DNA from: Thermohalobaculum sp963700775
GTDB taxonomy: Bacteria > Pseudomonadota > Alphaproteobacteria > Rhodobacterales > Rhodobacteraceae
Reading direction: 5' to 3'
Assembly: GCA_963700775.1 (NCBI GenBank)
Contig: CAVOYU010000012.1
Location: 1 to 64,000, forward strand
DNA: 64,000 bases
Part shown: piece by piece, positions 26,531 through 35,419 of the stretch
How the letters are laid out: each line of letters begins with the position of its first letter
Position numbering within the stretch: position 1 is the stretch's first letter
Notes under the pieces: generated by a model
What the model saw: only the letters and a program-made list of their open reading frames with translations
What the model was told of the DNA's origin: nothing
The model's database searches: none
Program-made: the position numbers and the translations under genes

Positions 26531-28441
26531 TCAGGAGCCGGAGCCGGAGGCGCCGAGACGGCGGAACACCTCCTCAACGACGGCCGGGTCGATGCTGGCC
26601 CCGTGGCCGGACTCGACGGCGCGGGAGAAATACTCTCTCGTGTCACCCTTCACGAGCGAGACCAACTCCTTGTCAAGATCGCTGCTGACTTGAGCAAGAG
26701 AGGCCGGCGGCGCGGCGGTCGCACTGCTCACCTGAGCGACGATCACGGTGTCGCCGCCGGCAGCCGTACCCGAAACCCCGCCCGACGTCGATGCCTTGAA
26801 AATAGCGTCCACCATGGTGGAGGGAATGTCGCCGGGAGGGCTGAGCCGGGTGAAGGGCGGCAGCGGAAGAGCGGCTACGGTCAACTCGTCGGCGAGATCC
26901 CAGATGGACGAGTCGACGCCGAGACGGGCGGCGAGCTCGGCGCCCTGCGCCTCGATCTCTTCAAGCCGCTCGGCCTTCTGCCATTCTGCGATGGCGCGGT
27001 CCCGGACATCTTCCAGAGGCTTAAGGGCACTGGGCGCGATCCGTTGCAGGCTTACCAGGATGTAGCCGCCGTCCGGCAGCTCGACCATGTCACGCTCCTC
27101 TCCCTCGAGAGCGGTGGCGGTCTCGCTCAGAAAGGTCTGGCTGGCGAGCACACCCTCAGCCTTCGTACCGTTAGCCAGGGTCCCGTCCTGCGCCAGACCG
27201 TCGAAGCTGCCAAAGGATGCGCCGGCCTTCGCGGCGATCTCTGCCAACGGAAGGCCCTCGGCTCGGTACTCCTCGACCAGGTTGGCGACTTCGGGGCTGC
27301 GGACGTTCAGCTTGCCCATGGCCAGTTCGTCGGCAATCTGCTCGCGCACGTCCTCGAATGGTGTGGTGCTCGGCGGTGTGGTCTCGCGGACGCGGTAGAC
27401 CGCGAAGCCGGCCGGCAACTCGACCGGGCCGACGATGCCCGGCTCGGTGGCTGCGAAGACCAGATCGGCCGCAGTGGCCGGCAGGTCGTCATGGGTAATT
27501 GTTCCGAGGTCTGATTGCCCCGGAGCGAGGCCGGCCTTTTCGGCCAGCGATTCGAAGCTGGCATCGCCGCTGGCGAGCGAGGCGACCGCCGCATCGGCGG
27601 TGGCGCGGTCCGGATAGGAAAGCTGGTCGAGCGTACGGGTCGCGGGTGTCGTGTAAGCGGCGACGTTGCTGTCATAGGCCGCGCGCAGGGCCGCCTCGTC
27701 GGGGGCGAGTTCTTTAAGCAACCTTGCTGCATCGACATGGATGTACTGGCCCCACCGTCGCTCAGGCTCAGTGAACATCGCCGGGTGGGCGTCATAGAAG
27801 GCTCTGAGCGCGTCCTCGTCGGGCATTCCTGGATCGGCCGCCATGTCCGGGGTCAGCGTCATGATCGTGACCGATCGCTGTTCGCCCTGATAGGCCGCCA
27901 CCCGCGCGGCAATGCCGGGCAGGGGCGGGATGCCGGCCTCGATGGTCTCGGTCAGGATCTGCTGGGCGAGGACGGTCCGGGTGAGCTCCTCGAATTCCGG
28001 CTCGCTGAACCCCTGCCTGGCGAGCATGAACTGATAGCCCTGGCGCGAGAACTTGCCGCCCGGATCCTGGAATGCCGGATTGCTGCGGATCGCATCGGCG
28101 ATCGCGCTGTCGGGCGCCGAGATTCCGAGCCCGCCGAGTTCCTCCTCATAGGCGGCATCGCGGATCAGGTTGCCCAGAATCCGGCGGTCGAGCCCAGCCG
28201 CGCGCATCATGTCGTAGGTCACAAGCTGGCCGGACTGGGCGGTCAGCCGGTTCTGCTCGCGGTTCAGCGTGTCGGCGAACCGCGACGCGGGCACCTTGGT
28301 GTCGCCGACCCGGGCAACCGAGCTGTCGAGTTGGAACGAGAAGATGTCACCGATGCCCCAGAGCGCGAAGCTCGCGACCAGAAGGCCGCCCAGCACCTTG
28401 GCGACCATGGACTTTGCGCCCTTGCGCAGTTGCTGCAGCAT
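26531..28441 (-). CDS. ppiD: PpiD-like periplasmic peptidyl-prolyl isomerase/chaperone
   Basis: A 636-residue inner-membrane-anchored folding factor. It has an N-terminal anchor (VAKVLGGLLVASFALWGIGDIF), a SurA-like helical region, and a parvulin domain around residues 260-370 (YTTPATRTLDQLSYPDRATA, ASFESLAEKAGLAPGQSDLG) followed by a second helical part. Its position directly before trpE is the usual order in this family of bacteria. It likely assists folding of exported and outer-membrane proteins such as the nearby autotransporter. Confidence 0.88.
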   Translation of the reverse strand: MLQQLRKGAKSMVAKVLGGLLVASFALWGIGDIFSFQLDSSVARVGDTKVPASRFADTLNREQNRLTAQSGQLVTYDMMRAAGLDRRILGNLIRDAAYEEELGGLGISAPDSAIADAIRSNPAFQDPGGKFSRQGYQFMLARQGFSEPEFEELTRTVLAQQILTETIEAGIPPLPGIAARVAAYQGEQRSVTIMTLTPDMAADPGMPDEDALRAFYDAHPAMFTEPERRWGQYIHVDAARLLKELAPDEAALRAAYDSNVAAYTTPATRTLDQLSYPDRATADAAVASLASGDASFESLAEKAGLAPGQSDLGTITHDDLPATAADLVFAATEPGIVGPVELPAGFAVYRVRETTPPSTTPFEDVREQIADELAMGKLNVRSPEVANLVEEYRAEGLPLAEIAAKAGASFGSFDGLAQDGTLANGTKAEGVLASQTFLSETATALEGEERDMVELPDGGYILVSLQRIAPSALKPLEDVRDRAIAEWQKAERLEEIEAQGAELAARLGVDSSIWDLADELTVAALPLPPFTRLSPPGDIPSTMVDAIFKASTSGGVSGTAAGGDTVIVAQVSSATAAPPASLAQVSSDLDKELVSLVKGDTREYFSRAVESGHGASIDPAVVEEVFRRLGASGSGS

Positions 28442-28553
28442 GTCTCACCCGTCTCCGATCTGGCGCAGCCGGTCTGGCCACCTTGTCGTCGGCGCTTCTT
28501 AATCCGCGCGGCAGGAGGGCACAAGGGATGCGGTGCTTGGTGCGTCGTGTGGG

Positions 28554-29753
28554 TCAGGGCCGGAACGCCGCCAACCGACGCCCCATTTCGGCGATCCCGA
28601 CGAGGTCGGTGTTGGCGAAGGCGATCCGGAGGTGCCGCTCGCCGCCCCAGTCGCGGCCATCTTCGGTCGGAGGTGCAAACATGCTGCCCGGAAGAGTCAG
28701 CACCGACTGGGTCTCAAGCAAACGGCGGGAGATCACCGGCGAGGGTAGGTCGAACGGCGGCGCCGCGAAGGCGAAGTAGGCCCCGGCACCCCGCAGCTTC
28801 CAGTCCGGGAGCCCGGCAAAGGCGGCCTCGACCGCCCGGCGGCGGGCGAGAATCTCGTCGCGCTCGGCCGCCACCCAGTTGCCGAGGTGCCTCAGCCCCC
28901 ACAGCGCTGCGATCTGGCCGATCCGAGGGGCGCAGATGGCAACGGTGTCGAGGAACTTCTCGGCCTCGCTGAGTCGATCGGCCCCGGTAGCAATGGCGCC
29001 GACCCTGTGGCCGGTCAGCCGGAACACCTTGGAGAAGCTGTAGAGATGGATGAAGCCCTCGCGCCAGTCGGTCTGGCGGAAGAGATTGTGGGGGGCTCCC
29101 GGAGCCGAGTGGAAGTCGCGGTAGGTCTCGTCGAGCACCAGCGCGGCGCCGTGCTCGCGGGCCAGCGCATAGAAGCCGTCGAGCAGCGTCGCCGGGTACT
29201 CGGCGCCGGTCGGGTTGTTCGGGCTCACGAGCGCGATCGCCTTCACCGACGGGGTCATCAGGGCGCGGGCAGCCTCAATGTCCGGCAGCATGTCTTCGCC
29301 GCAAGGCAGGGGAACCGTCGTGACGCCACTCATGTCGAGCCACATCTTGTGATTGAAGTACCAGGGCACCGGCAACATCACCGCGTCGCCGGGAGCGCAG
29401 AGCGTGGCAATGGCGGTGCAAAAGGCCTGGTTGCAGCCGGCGGTGACGCAGACTTCCGATCCGTCGATCTCTGCGCCGTAGTGCACCGACCAGCGCGCCG
29501 CGATCTCCTCGCGCAGCGCTGTGTCGCCAAGCACTGGCCCATAGAGATGACTCCCGCGCTCGACCACGGCCTCGGCCATGGCTCTGCGGAGCGCCTCGGG
29601 CGGCGGGTCGACCGGCGCCGCTTGGCTGAGGTTCAAGAGAGGCCGGCCAGGCGGCAACCGAGTCTCGCGCACCCAGCGCTGAACCTCCATGATCGGCGGA
29701 TCCGGGACGCGGGCGAGGTTTGGGTTCAGAGGCGAGGGCAATGGTGACTCCAT
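28554..29753 (-). CDS. PLP-dependent class I/II aminotransferase
   Basis: A 399-residue fold-type I aminotransferase. NLSQAAPVDPPPEALRRAMA, VTAGCNQAFCTAIATL, VSPNNPTGAEYP (the Asn-Pro-Thr-Gly motif), LVLDETYRDFHS (the Asp pairing with the pyridine nitrogen) and YSFSKVFRLTGHRVG (the PLP Lys) are all present. The start at 29753 begins the conserved region; the frame is open further upstream but non-conserved. The amino-donor specificity cannot be read from sequence. Confidence 0.85.
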   Translation of the reverse strand: MESPLPSPLNPNLARVPDPPIMEVQRWVRETRLPPGRPLLNLSQAAPVDPPPEALRRAMAEAVVERGSHLYGPVLGDTALREEIAARWSVHYGAEIDGSEVCVTAGCNQAFCTAIATLCAPGDAVMLPVPWYFNHKMWLDMSGVTTVPLPCGEDMLPDIEAARALMTPSVKAIALVSPNNPTGAEYPATLLDGFYALAREHGAALVLDETYRDFHSAPGAPHNLFRQTDWREGFIHLYSFSKVFRLTGHRVGAIATGADRLSEAEKFLDTVAICAPRIGQIAALWGLRHLGNWVAAERDEILARRRAVEAAFAGLPDWKLRGAGAYFAFAAPPFDLPSPVISRRLLETQSVLTLPGSMFAPPTEDGRDWGGERHLRIAFANTDLVGIAEMGRRLAAFRP

Positions 29754-29931
29754 CGGATTTGCGGGCGGAGAGTATGGGATCGGGATGCGCAAGGAAATGG
29801 CGGTGGAGTGGTGCCATTCCGGACTGGACAGGCGCAGATTCAGGCAAAGGCTTCCGCAATATGAGGCTGGTCCGGGATACGATCTGACTTGGCCCCTTGC
29901 GGATGGCGTTGACGGCGGCGAAACTGTGCCG

Positions 29932-30408
29932 ATGACCCTTGAAGATGCCCAAGCTTCGTCATTCCACGGATGCAAGATCGCGCTGATCCACGGCGATGAA
30001 GTGCTGTCCTACATGCGGGATCACCGCCCGGATATCCCCTTCTCGGGCAACTGGGACCTGCCGGGCGGCGGGCGCGAAGGGGGTGAGACGCCGGAGGCGT
30101 GCGTCCTGCGGGAGCTCGACGAGGAATTCGCTCTGCGCCTCGATCCGGGCCGCCTTGCCTACAGGCGCCACTACCCCGACCGGGAGGGTAGCTCGTCAAG
30201 CTATTTTTTCGGGGCATTGCTGCTGCCCGGCGACATTGAGGCGATCCGGTTCGGGAGCGAGGGTCAGGCGTGGCGGATGATGCCCTGTCGGGAGTTCCTC
30301 GCGCATCCTCACGCTGTGCCCCATCTCAAGGAGCGGCTGGGTGAGTGCATTGCCTACCCCGATCGCTGGGTGTACCCGGACAGCATCCGCCAAGCCATCG
30401 CCCCTTGA
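29932..30408 (+). CDS. NUDIX hydrolase
   Basis: A 158-residue protein with a nearly complete NUDIX box: GGREGGETPEACVLRELDEE. The final Gly of the motif is Ala here (DEEFAL). The metal-binding Glu residues are intact. It starts within the divergent gap after the aminotransferase; ATG 29932 is chosen because earlier in-frame residues are encoded by DNA antisense to the aminotransferase. It likely hydrolyses a nucleoside diphosphate-linked compound; the substrate is unknown. Confidence 0.75.
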   Translation: MTLEDAQASSFHGCKIALIHGDEVLSYMRDHRPDIPFSGNWDLPGGGREGGETPEACVLRELDEEFALRLDPGRLAYRRHYPDREGSSSSYFFGALLLPGDIEAIRFGSEGQAWRMMPCREFLAHPHAVPHLKERLGECIAYPDRWVYPDSIRQAIAP

Positions 30409-30440
30409 CGCCGATCCGCCCTTGCGCTTGATGGCGGCGC

Positions 30441-32261
30441 ATGGCGTCGCCCCCGCTTCTCACACTGTCCGATGTGACCCTCGGCTTCGGGGGGCGGCCG
30501 CTTTTCGCCGGCGTGACCCTAGCGATCGCGCCGGGCGAGCGGCTCTGCGTGGTGGGGCGCAACGGGTCCGGCAAGTCGACACTGATGAAGGTCGCCGCCG
30601 GTTTGATGGAACCCGACGGCGGTGAGCGTTTCGTCCAGCCGGGAGCGAAGGTTGCCTACCTGCCGCAGGACCCAGACATCGGCGCCTTCTCCACGCTTGG
30701 CGACTACGTGGCTGCCGAGCTGCCGGAGACCGAACGCTGGCGCGCGGAGGCGGCCATGGACGGGCTCAAGGTGTCGGGCGCAGTCGATGCGGCCACGGCC
30801 TCCGGCGGCGAGCGGAGAAGAGCGGCACTGGCCCGACTGATCGCCGGAGATCCCGACCTGATGCTTCTCGACGAGCCCACCAACCATCTGGATATCGCGG
30901 CCATCGAGTGGCTGGAAGGCTTCCTCGCCGAGACCACGGCGGCCTTCGCGCTGATTAGTCACGATCGTGCACTGCTGAGCCGGGTAACGTGGGCCACGCT
31001 CTGGATTGACCGTGGCGAGGTCCGGCGGAGCACTGAGGGGTTCGCCGGTTTCGAGGAGTGGCGCGACAAGTTCCACGCGGAAGAAGCGGCCGCCCGTCAC
31101 AAGCTCAACCGGCTGATCAAGGAGGAGGCGCGCTGGGCGGTCGAGGGAATCTCGGCCAGGCGCACCCGCAACCAGGGCCGACTCCGCCGACTGCAGGCGC
31201 TGCGCGACGAGCGGCGGTCGCAGATCGCCAGGACAGGGGTCGCGGCGATGGAGCTCTCGTCCGCCGAGAAATCCGGAAAGCTGGTGGCGGAGGCGAAGGA
31301 TGTTTCGAAGGCGCTCGGCGGCCGTCTGCTGTTCAAGGATTTCTCGATCCGGATCGGGCGCGGTGAGCGGATCGCGATCGTTGGGCCGAACGGCGTCGGC
31401 AAGACGACGCTGCTTAAAGTCCTGACCGGCGAGATGGTGCCCGATACCGGGTCGGTCAGGCTCGGAACCAATATTGCGATGGCAGTGTTCGATCAGAACC
31501 GTACCGCCTTGGCATCCTCGGCCAGCCTGTGGGAGAGCCTGACCGGCGATGCGACGATCGGGGTACGCGGCAAGAACGACCAGGTTATGGTTCACGGTCG
31601 TCCGCGCCATGTGGTGGCCTATCTGAAAGATTTTCTCTTCGACGAGCGCCAGGCGCGTGGGCCGGTCTCGGCGCTCTCGGGCGGCGAGAGGGCACGGCTG
31701 CTGCTCGCCCGGATCATGGCGCGTGAGTCCAATCTGCTGGTTTTGGACGAGCCTACCAACGACCTGGATGTCGAGACCCTGGATCTGCTGCAAGAGCTGA
31801 TCGGCGACTACGAGGGTACGGTGCTGATGGTCAGCCACGACCGCGACTTCCTCGACCGGGTGGCAACGACGACAATTGCCATGGAGGGCGACGGTCGGGC
31901 GGTGATCTATGCCGGCGGCTGGTCGGACTACAAGGGGCAGAGAGGCGAAAATGCGCCTGAACCGTCCGAGCCGAAGCCGCCATCCACAAAGTCTGCCCCG
32001 CAGCGGCAGCCGCGGACGCCGACCCGGTTGAGCTACAGCCAGCAGCGCCAACTCGACGCGCTTCCAGGCGAGATTGATCGGCTGATCGTCGAGATCGGCA
32101 AACTCGAGGCCTTCCTGGCCGACGCCGGCCTCTTCGCCCGCGAGCCCGTCAAGTTCCGCAAGGCGACAGAGGGTTTGGCCGAGCGGCAAAGCCTGCTTGC
32201 CGCCGCCGAGGAGGAATGGCTCGAGCTCGAAGGGCTGCGCGAGGCGCTTGCAGAGGGGTAG
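30441..32261 (+). CDS. uup: ABC-F ATPase of the Uup type
   Basis: A 606-residue soluble protein with two ABC domains. Domain 1 has VVGRNGSGKST, the signature SGGERRR and LDEPTNHLD; domain 2 has IVGPNGVGKTT, LSGGERARLLLARI and LDEPTNDLDVETLDL. A linker with KLNRLIKEEARWAVEGISAR joins them, and a C-terminal charged coiled coil (about 530-606) follows a Pro/Gln-rich tether. LDEPTNDLD in the second domain and the C-terminal extension fit Uup, which acts on ribosomes or on DNA-related processes, not in transport. It lies 32 bases after the NUDIX gene. Confidence 0.82.
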   Translation: MASPPLLTLSDVTLGFGGRPLFAGVTLAIAPGERLCVVGRNGSGKSTLMKVAAGLMEPDGGERFVQPGAKVAYLPQDPDIGAFSTLGDYVAAELPETERWRAEAAMDGLKVSGAVDAATASGGERRRAALARLIAGDPDLMLLDEPTNHLDIAAIEWLEGFLAETTAAFALISHDRALLSRVTWATLWIDRGEVRRSTEGFAGFEEWRDKFHAEEAAARHKLNRLIKEEARWAVEGISARRTRNQGRLRRLQALRDERRSQIARTGVAAMELSSAEKSGKLVAEAKDVSKALGGRLLFKDFSIRIGRGERIAIVGPNGVGKTTLLKVLTGEMVPDTGSVRLGTNIAMAVFDQNRTALASSASLWESLTGDATIGVRGKNDQVMVHGRPRHVVAYLKDFLFDERQARGPVSALSGGERARLLLARIMARESNLLVLDEPTNDLDVETLDLLQELIGDYEGTVLMVSHDRDFLDRVATTTIAMEGDGRAVIYAGGWSDYKGQRGENAPEPSEPKPPSTKSAPQRQPRTPTRLSYSQQRQLDALPGEIDRLIVEIGKLEAFLADAGLFAREPVKFRKATEGLAERQSLLAAAEEEWLELEGLREALAEG

Positions 32262-32285
32262 CAGTTCCGTCGATTGCCGAAGTCC

Positions 32286-32804
32286 CTATTTTGCAGGGAA
32301 CATCCGCCCCAGAAGCGTCTCCATCGTCAGGAAATAACCGAGCCAGTCGTTCGTTTCCACGTCCGCCTCCATGACGCCGTGGACAATCCAGTCCTCGCTC
32401 CTGCAGAGCGTTACGACGACAACGAACTCGCTGCCGGTGGGCGGCTAAGTCGGCCTTTGCTGATTTGCCTTGCAGGCATTGGCCTGACCGGTGTCGCCGG
32501 CAGGATTGAACAGCAGGACCAACCGCTCGTTATCTCCGACAACCGGGTCTCCGGGTGAGATGGGGCGGAACCGCACGTCATGGGCGGGTCCCTGGGGCAT
32601 CCTGAGCGTGCCCGCGATCTCGCCATCCGTGGCCCCTTCCCACGGCACGCCATGAATCTCGATCGCCAGTGCGGCCGCGGCGTAGTTCTGGGCGAAGTAT
32701 TCCTGCGTAACGAGCACCCGGCGCCCGACGAAGCGCACAGTGGCGTCGTCGCAGCCCGCGAGCAGGACGGTCAGGCAGAGAACGGCAAGGCAAGATCGGA
32801 CCAT
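32286..32804 (-). pseudogene. Small lipoprotein gene interrupted by an in-frame amber codon
   Basis: The frame opens with a lipoprotein signal (MVRSCLAVLCLTVLLAGCDD, lipobox LAGC) and reads 119 residues to TAG at 32445-32447. Without changing frame, translation would continue with SEFVVVVTLCRSEDWIVHGV to a normal stop at 32286. That continuation matches the end of the paralogue at 32939-33472 (TVNATFCSEDDWVAHG), so the amber codon splits one ancestral gene of about 172 codons. No frameshift is needed to explain it. The shared core is IEIHGVPWEGATD and LVLLFNPAG. The function is unknown. Confidence 0.7.
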
Positions 32805-32938
32805 GGCGGCTTACCCAGTCCACGCCCCCGAGGGGGCAATCATCTGCGGCATGGCGCCCGGTGCCGGAGCGAAATACCGCGGTTCCCGATCTTGTGGTGC
32901 GGGTGGCCGCCAGGTCAACCGCGGCCAAACGGGCGGTT

Positions 32939-33472
32939 TCAGCGGTCCTTCTCCTCGCGGAAGATGGCGAGGAACAGGTTCCGCATGACCCGGGAGTACT
33001 CATCCCACTCGCCCGCCCGGACCTTGGTCGCCTGCAGGTAGCCATGGGCAACCCAGTCGTCCTCAGAGCAGAAGGTGGCGTTGACCGTGAAGCCCACATC
33101 GGCCGGCGCCTGCGTCCGCATCTCCCCGGCTGCCCTGCAATCATGCACGTTGTTTGGCGCCCCGGTCGGATTGAAGTGCAGCACCAGACGGTGGCCGTGG
33201 CCCTGCACCCATTGGCCCGGAGGAGCCGCGCGGAAGCGCACCTCCTGAGCCCCGCCGGCGGGGGGCTTCAGCGCCCGGGCCAGATCTTCATCGGTCGCAC
33301 CAAGCCAGGGACTGCCGTGGATCTCGACCAGGATGCCGCCCGCCTGCTGCATGGTAACGAGGTCGGTCTCCTGCATGTGGGGCCGCTTGTCCACATGGGT
33401 GATCACCGTGCCGTCGTCACAGGCAACGAGGGCCATGACAAGGGACAGAGCGGCCGAAACTCGCAACCTCAT
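32939..33472 (-). CDS. Small lipoprotein, intact paralogue of the upstream-numbered gene
   Basis: A 177-residue probable lipoprotein (signal MRLRVSAALSLVMALVACDD, lipobox LVAC). The core VEIHGSPWLGATDEDLARAL and RLVLHFNPTGAPNN matches the neighbouring interrupted gene, and the tail has NATFCSEDDWVAHGYLQATK. The two copies probably arose by tandem duplication. Its start overlaps the stop of the DMT exporter gene (33469-33472), so they share a message. The family is not named by me. Confidence 0.65.
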   Translation of the reverse strand: MRLRVSAALSLVMALVACDDGTVITHVDKRPHMQETDLVTMQQAGGILVEIHGSPWLGATDEDLARALKPPAGGAQEVRFRAAPPGQWVQGHGHRLVLHFNPTGAPNNVHDCRAAGEMRTQAPADVGFTVNATFCSEDDWVAHGYLQATKVRAGEWDEYSRVMRNLFLAIFREEKDR

Positions 33473-34368
33473 TCGGCTCTCTCCCGTCGTGCGAGCTGGC
33501 GCTCGCGGTGGAAAACATAGATCCCGGCACCGATGATGATAGCGGTGCCGAGCCAGGTCAACGGATCGGGGAAGTCGCCGAAGAAGTACCAGCCGATCAG
33601 GGTGGCCGTGATTATCTCGAGATACTGCAGCGGCGCGAGGGTTCCCGCCTCGGCGCGCGCAAAGGCGTGGGCGATCATCTGATGGCTGACCGCCGCGATT
33701 GCGCCCATGGCAGCAATATAGGCCCACTGCCGTGGTCCGGGCCAGGAGAGTGCCAGCAATGGTGCCCCGAGCCGGTCGCCGACAATCGCCGTCCCGGCGA
33801 GCACGACCATGGCGCCGACCCCGATCCAGAACTGCAGCGCCAACCGTCCGCCGCGCCGGGTCATCACCCGTGTGATGAGCAGATAGCTGGCGAAGCCTAT
33901 CGCAGCGATCAAGGGATAGACTGCCGCGGGTCCGAATTCCTGCCAGTTGGGACGGATCACGATCATCGCCCCGACCAGCCCGCCGCTCACTGCGAGCAGG
34001 CGCCGCCACCCAAGCCCCTCACCCAGGAGGTAGGCGGACATCAGGGTAAGGATCAGCGGCTCGACAAAGAAGATCGAGATCGCGTTCGGGATCGGCATGT
34101 GCTTGAGCGCGGCATTGAATGCCAGCAAGGCACCGGCGAGGAAGGCTCCGGCCAGGAAGTGCAGCCGCGTCGGCTTGCCCCACTGACCGGCGGCGATGAC
34201 AAATGGCAGCAGGATCAGCGACTGGGTGCCGAAACGCCCGAGGCCTATCACCGCCGGAGACACTGTCTCGGTCAGCAGCTTCGCGAACAAGTCCATGAAG
34301 GGCGCAAACATCATTGCGCTGGCCATGATCGCGATGCCGGCTTGCGGCGTGTCGGGAATTGATTTCAT
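33469..34368 (-). CDS. DMT-superfamily (EamA) membrane exporter
   Basis: A 299-residue protein with about ten membrane helices arranged as two EamA repeats; the second repeat has the AIAAVSHQMIAHAFARAEAG and LAPLQYLEIITATLIGWYFFGD pattern typical of these exporters. The substrate is unknown. It precedes the lipoprotein gene in the same operon with an overlapping stop and start. Confidence 0.85.
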   Translation of the reverse strand: MKSIPDTPQAGIAIMASAMMFAPFMDLFAKLLTETVSPAVIGLGRFGTQSLILLPFVIAAGQWGKPTRLHFLAGAFLAGALLAFNAALKHMPIPNAISIFFVEPLILTLMSAYLLGEGLGWRRLLAVSGGLVGAMIVIRPNWQEFGPAAVYPLIAAIGFASYLLITRVMTRRGGRLALQFWIGVGAMVVLAGTAIVGDRLGAPLLALSWPGPRQWAYIAAMGAIAAVSHQMIAHAFARAEAGTLAPLQYLEIITATLIGWYFFGDFPDPLTWLGTAIIIGAGIYVFHRERQLARRERAE

Positions 34369-34434
34369 CGGCAGGCGCCCCCTGCGGCCTGACTGTCATG
34401 GATCGCTGGCCTTTGAAAGAACTTGTTCAGGCAT

Positions 34435-34890
34435 TCAGGCGGTAAAGGTGCCGCGCGGCCGGGGGTCGGTCAGCGCCGACATCCTCTGCGCCGCGTTGCG
34501 GGCGAATTGCAGCGTCATCGTTTTGCGCCGGGCTCCGGCAAGCTTCGCCTCCAGCCCCCAGCGGAGAATTTCAGCGCCGTAACCGTCGGCCCGAATGAGC
34601 CCGTGCTCACCCGGCAGCAACTCGTCGGGAAAGTTCTCCGGCACGGCGAAGAAAAATCGGTCACACCAGTCGAGATAGCCCTCCCACTTGCGGTCTGACA
34701 TGAAGTCGGAGCGGGACGACTTCACCTCGATGCACCAGACCTCGCCCTTCGGTCCCAAGGCGCAGACATCCATCCGAAGCGCATCGCGGGTAGTGAACTC
34801 GGTCAGGCTGGCGAATCCATGCTGGGCGAGCATTCGGCAGACGCCGCGGGCGAGGAGGATGCCGGGTGCGATGTCGGGCACGCTTTCCAT
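34435..34890 (-). CDS. mmcB: MmcB-family DNA repair protein
   Basis: A 151-residue protein. It matches the MmcB family (formerly DUF1052), described in Caulobacter as an SOS-controlled factor for mitomycin-damage repair. The PD-(D/E)xK-type core is visible: RMDVCALGPKGEVWCIEVKS gives the Asp and the Glu-x-Lys pair, followed by RSDFMSDRKWEGYLDWCDRF. An exact SOS box sits 5 bases upstream of the start codon, strongly supporting LexA control here too. Confidence 0.85.
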   Translation of the reverse strand: MESVPDIAPGILLARGVCRMLAQHGFASLTEFTTRDALRMDVCALGPKGEVWCIEVKSSRSDFMSDRKWEGYLDWCDRFFFAVPENFPDELLPGEHGLIRADGYGAEILRWGLEAKLAGARRKTMTLQFARNAAQRMSALTDPRPRGTFTA

Positions 34891-34895
34891 TGACG

Positions 34896-34910
34896 GAACC
34901 TAGAATGAAC
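34896..34910 (-). promoter_or_regulatory. SOS box upstream of mmcB (GTTC-N7-GTTC on minus strand)
   Basis: Plus-strand GAACCTAGAATGAAC is the complement of GTTC-N7-GTTC and matches the LexA operator exactly. It lies directly before the mmcB start. Confidence 0.82.
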
Positions 34911-34930
34911 CGGGAACAGGCGCCAGTGCG

Positions 34931-35419
34931 TCACGGATGGACGCGGTGGAAGAAGAGCCGGAGAAGCTCGGTTTCCTCCGTCAACGAAGTCCGGTGCGCG
35001 GCGCGTCTCGCACCGTAGTAGCGCAAATGAGTCGCGCGCCAGGCCGCGAGGCAGCCGTCGCCCTCGGCTCGGGCGAAGGCCTCGTCCACATCGCCGAAGC
35101 GGACGCGGTCGATCGCAGTATAGGCGATCAGGGCGCGGGGCGTGCCGTCGAATTCGGTGACGATCTCCAGGTCACCCGGGAGCGGCTCTGGTCGGTCGGG
35201 GCCGAAATCGGCGGCGAGCGCCGAGGTTGCGGTCTTCTCGCCCGACAGCACCGCGGCGGCACAGAAGGCCGCGCCTTCCGCGTTGTCGTCGAAGGCGAAG
35301 ACACCGGTCAGCCTGCCGGCGTCGATTTCCGGATGGGCGCTGATCGCGTCGGCCCAGAACCTTGCGGCGGCCAGGGTCAGCGCGACGTAGGGCGGCGGTG
35401 CGACGGGGTCGTCAATCAC
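34931..35419 (-). CDS. ASCH-domain protein
   Basis: A 162-residue protein from a GTG start at 35419, which overlaps the end of the ABC-transporter gene (A-GTG-A). An ASCH/PUA-like fold is indicated by VLSGEKTATSALAADFG, the G-K-T-x-S/T motif of this family, and by LIAYTAIDRVRFGDVDEAFA plus CLAAWRATHLRYY. ASCH domains bind RNA or nucleosides; the exact role is unknown. An ATG-like start further upstream would lie inside the transporter gene and is not favoured. Confidence 0.75.
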   Translation of the reverse strand: MIDDPVAPPPYVALTLAAARFWADAISAHPEIDAGRLTGVFAFDDNAEGAAFCAAAVLSGEKTATSALAADFGPDRPEPLPGDLEIVTEFDGTPRALIAYTAIDRVRFGDVDEAFARAEGDGCLAAWRATHLRYYGARRAAHRTSLTEETELLRLFFHRVHP

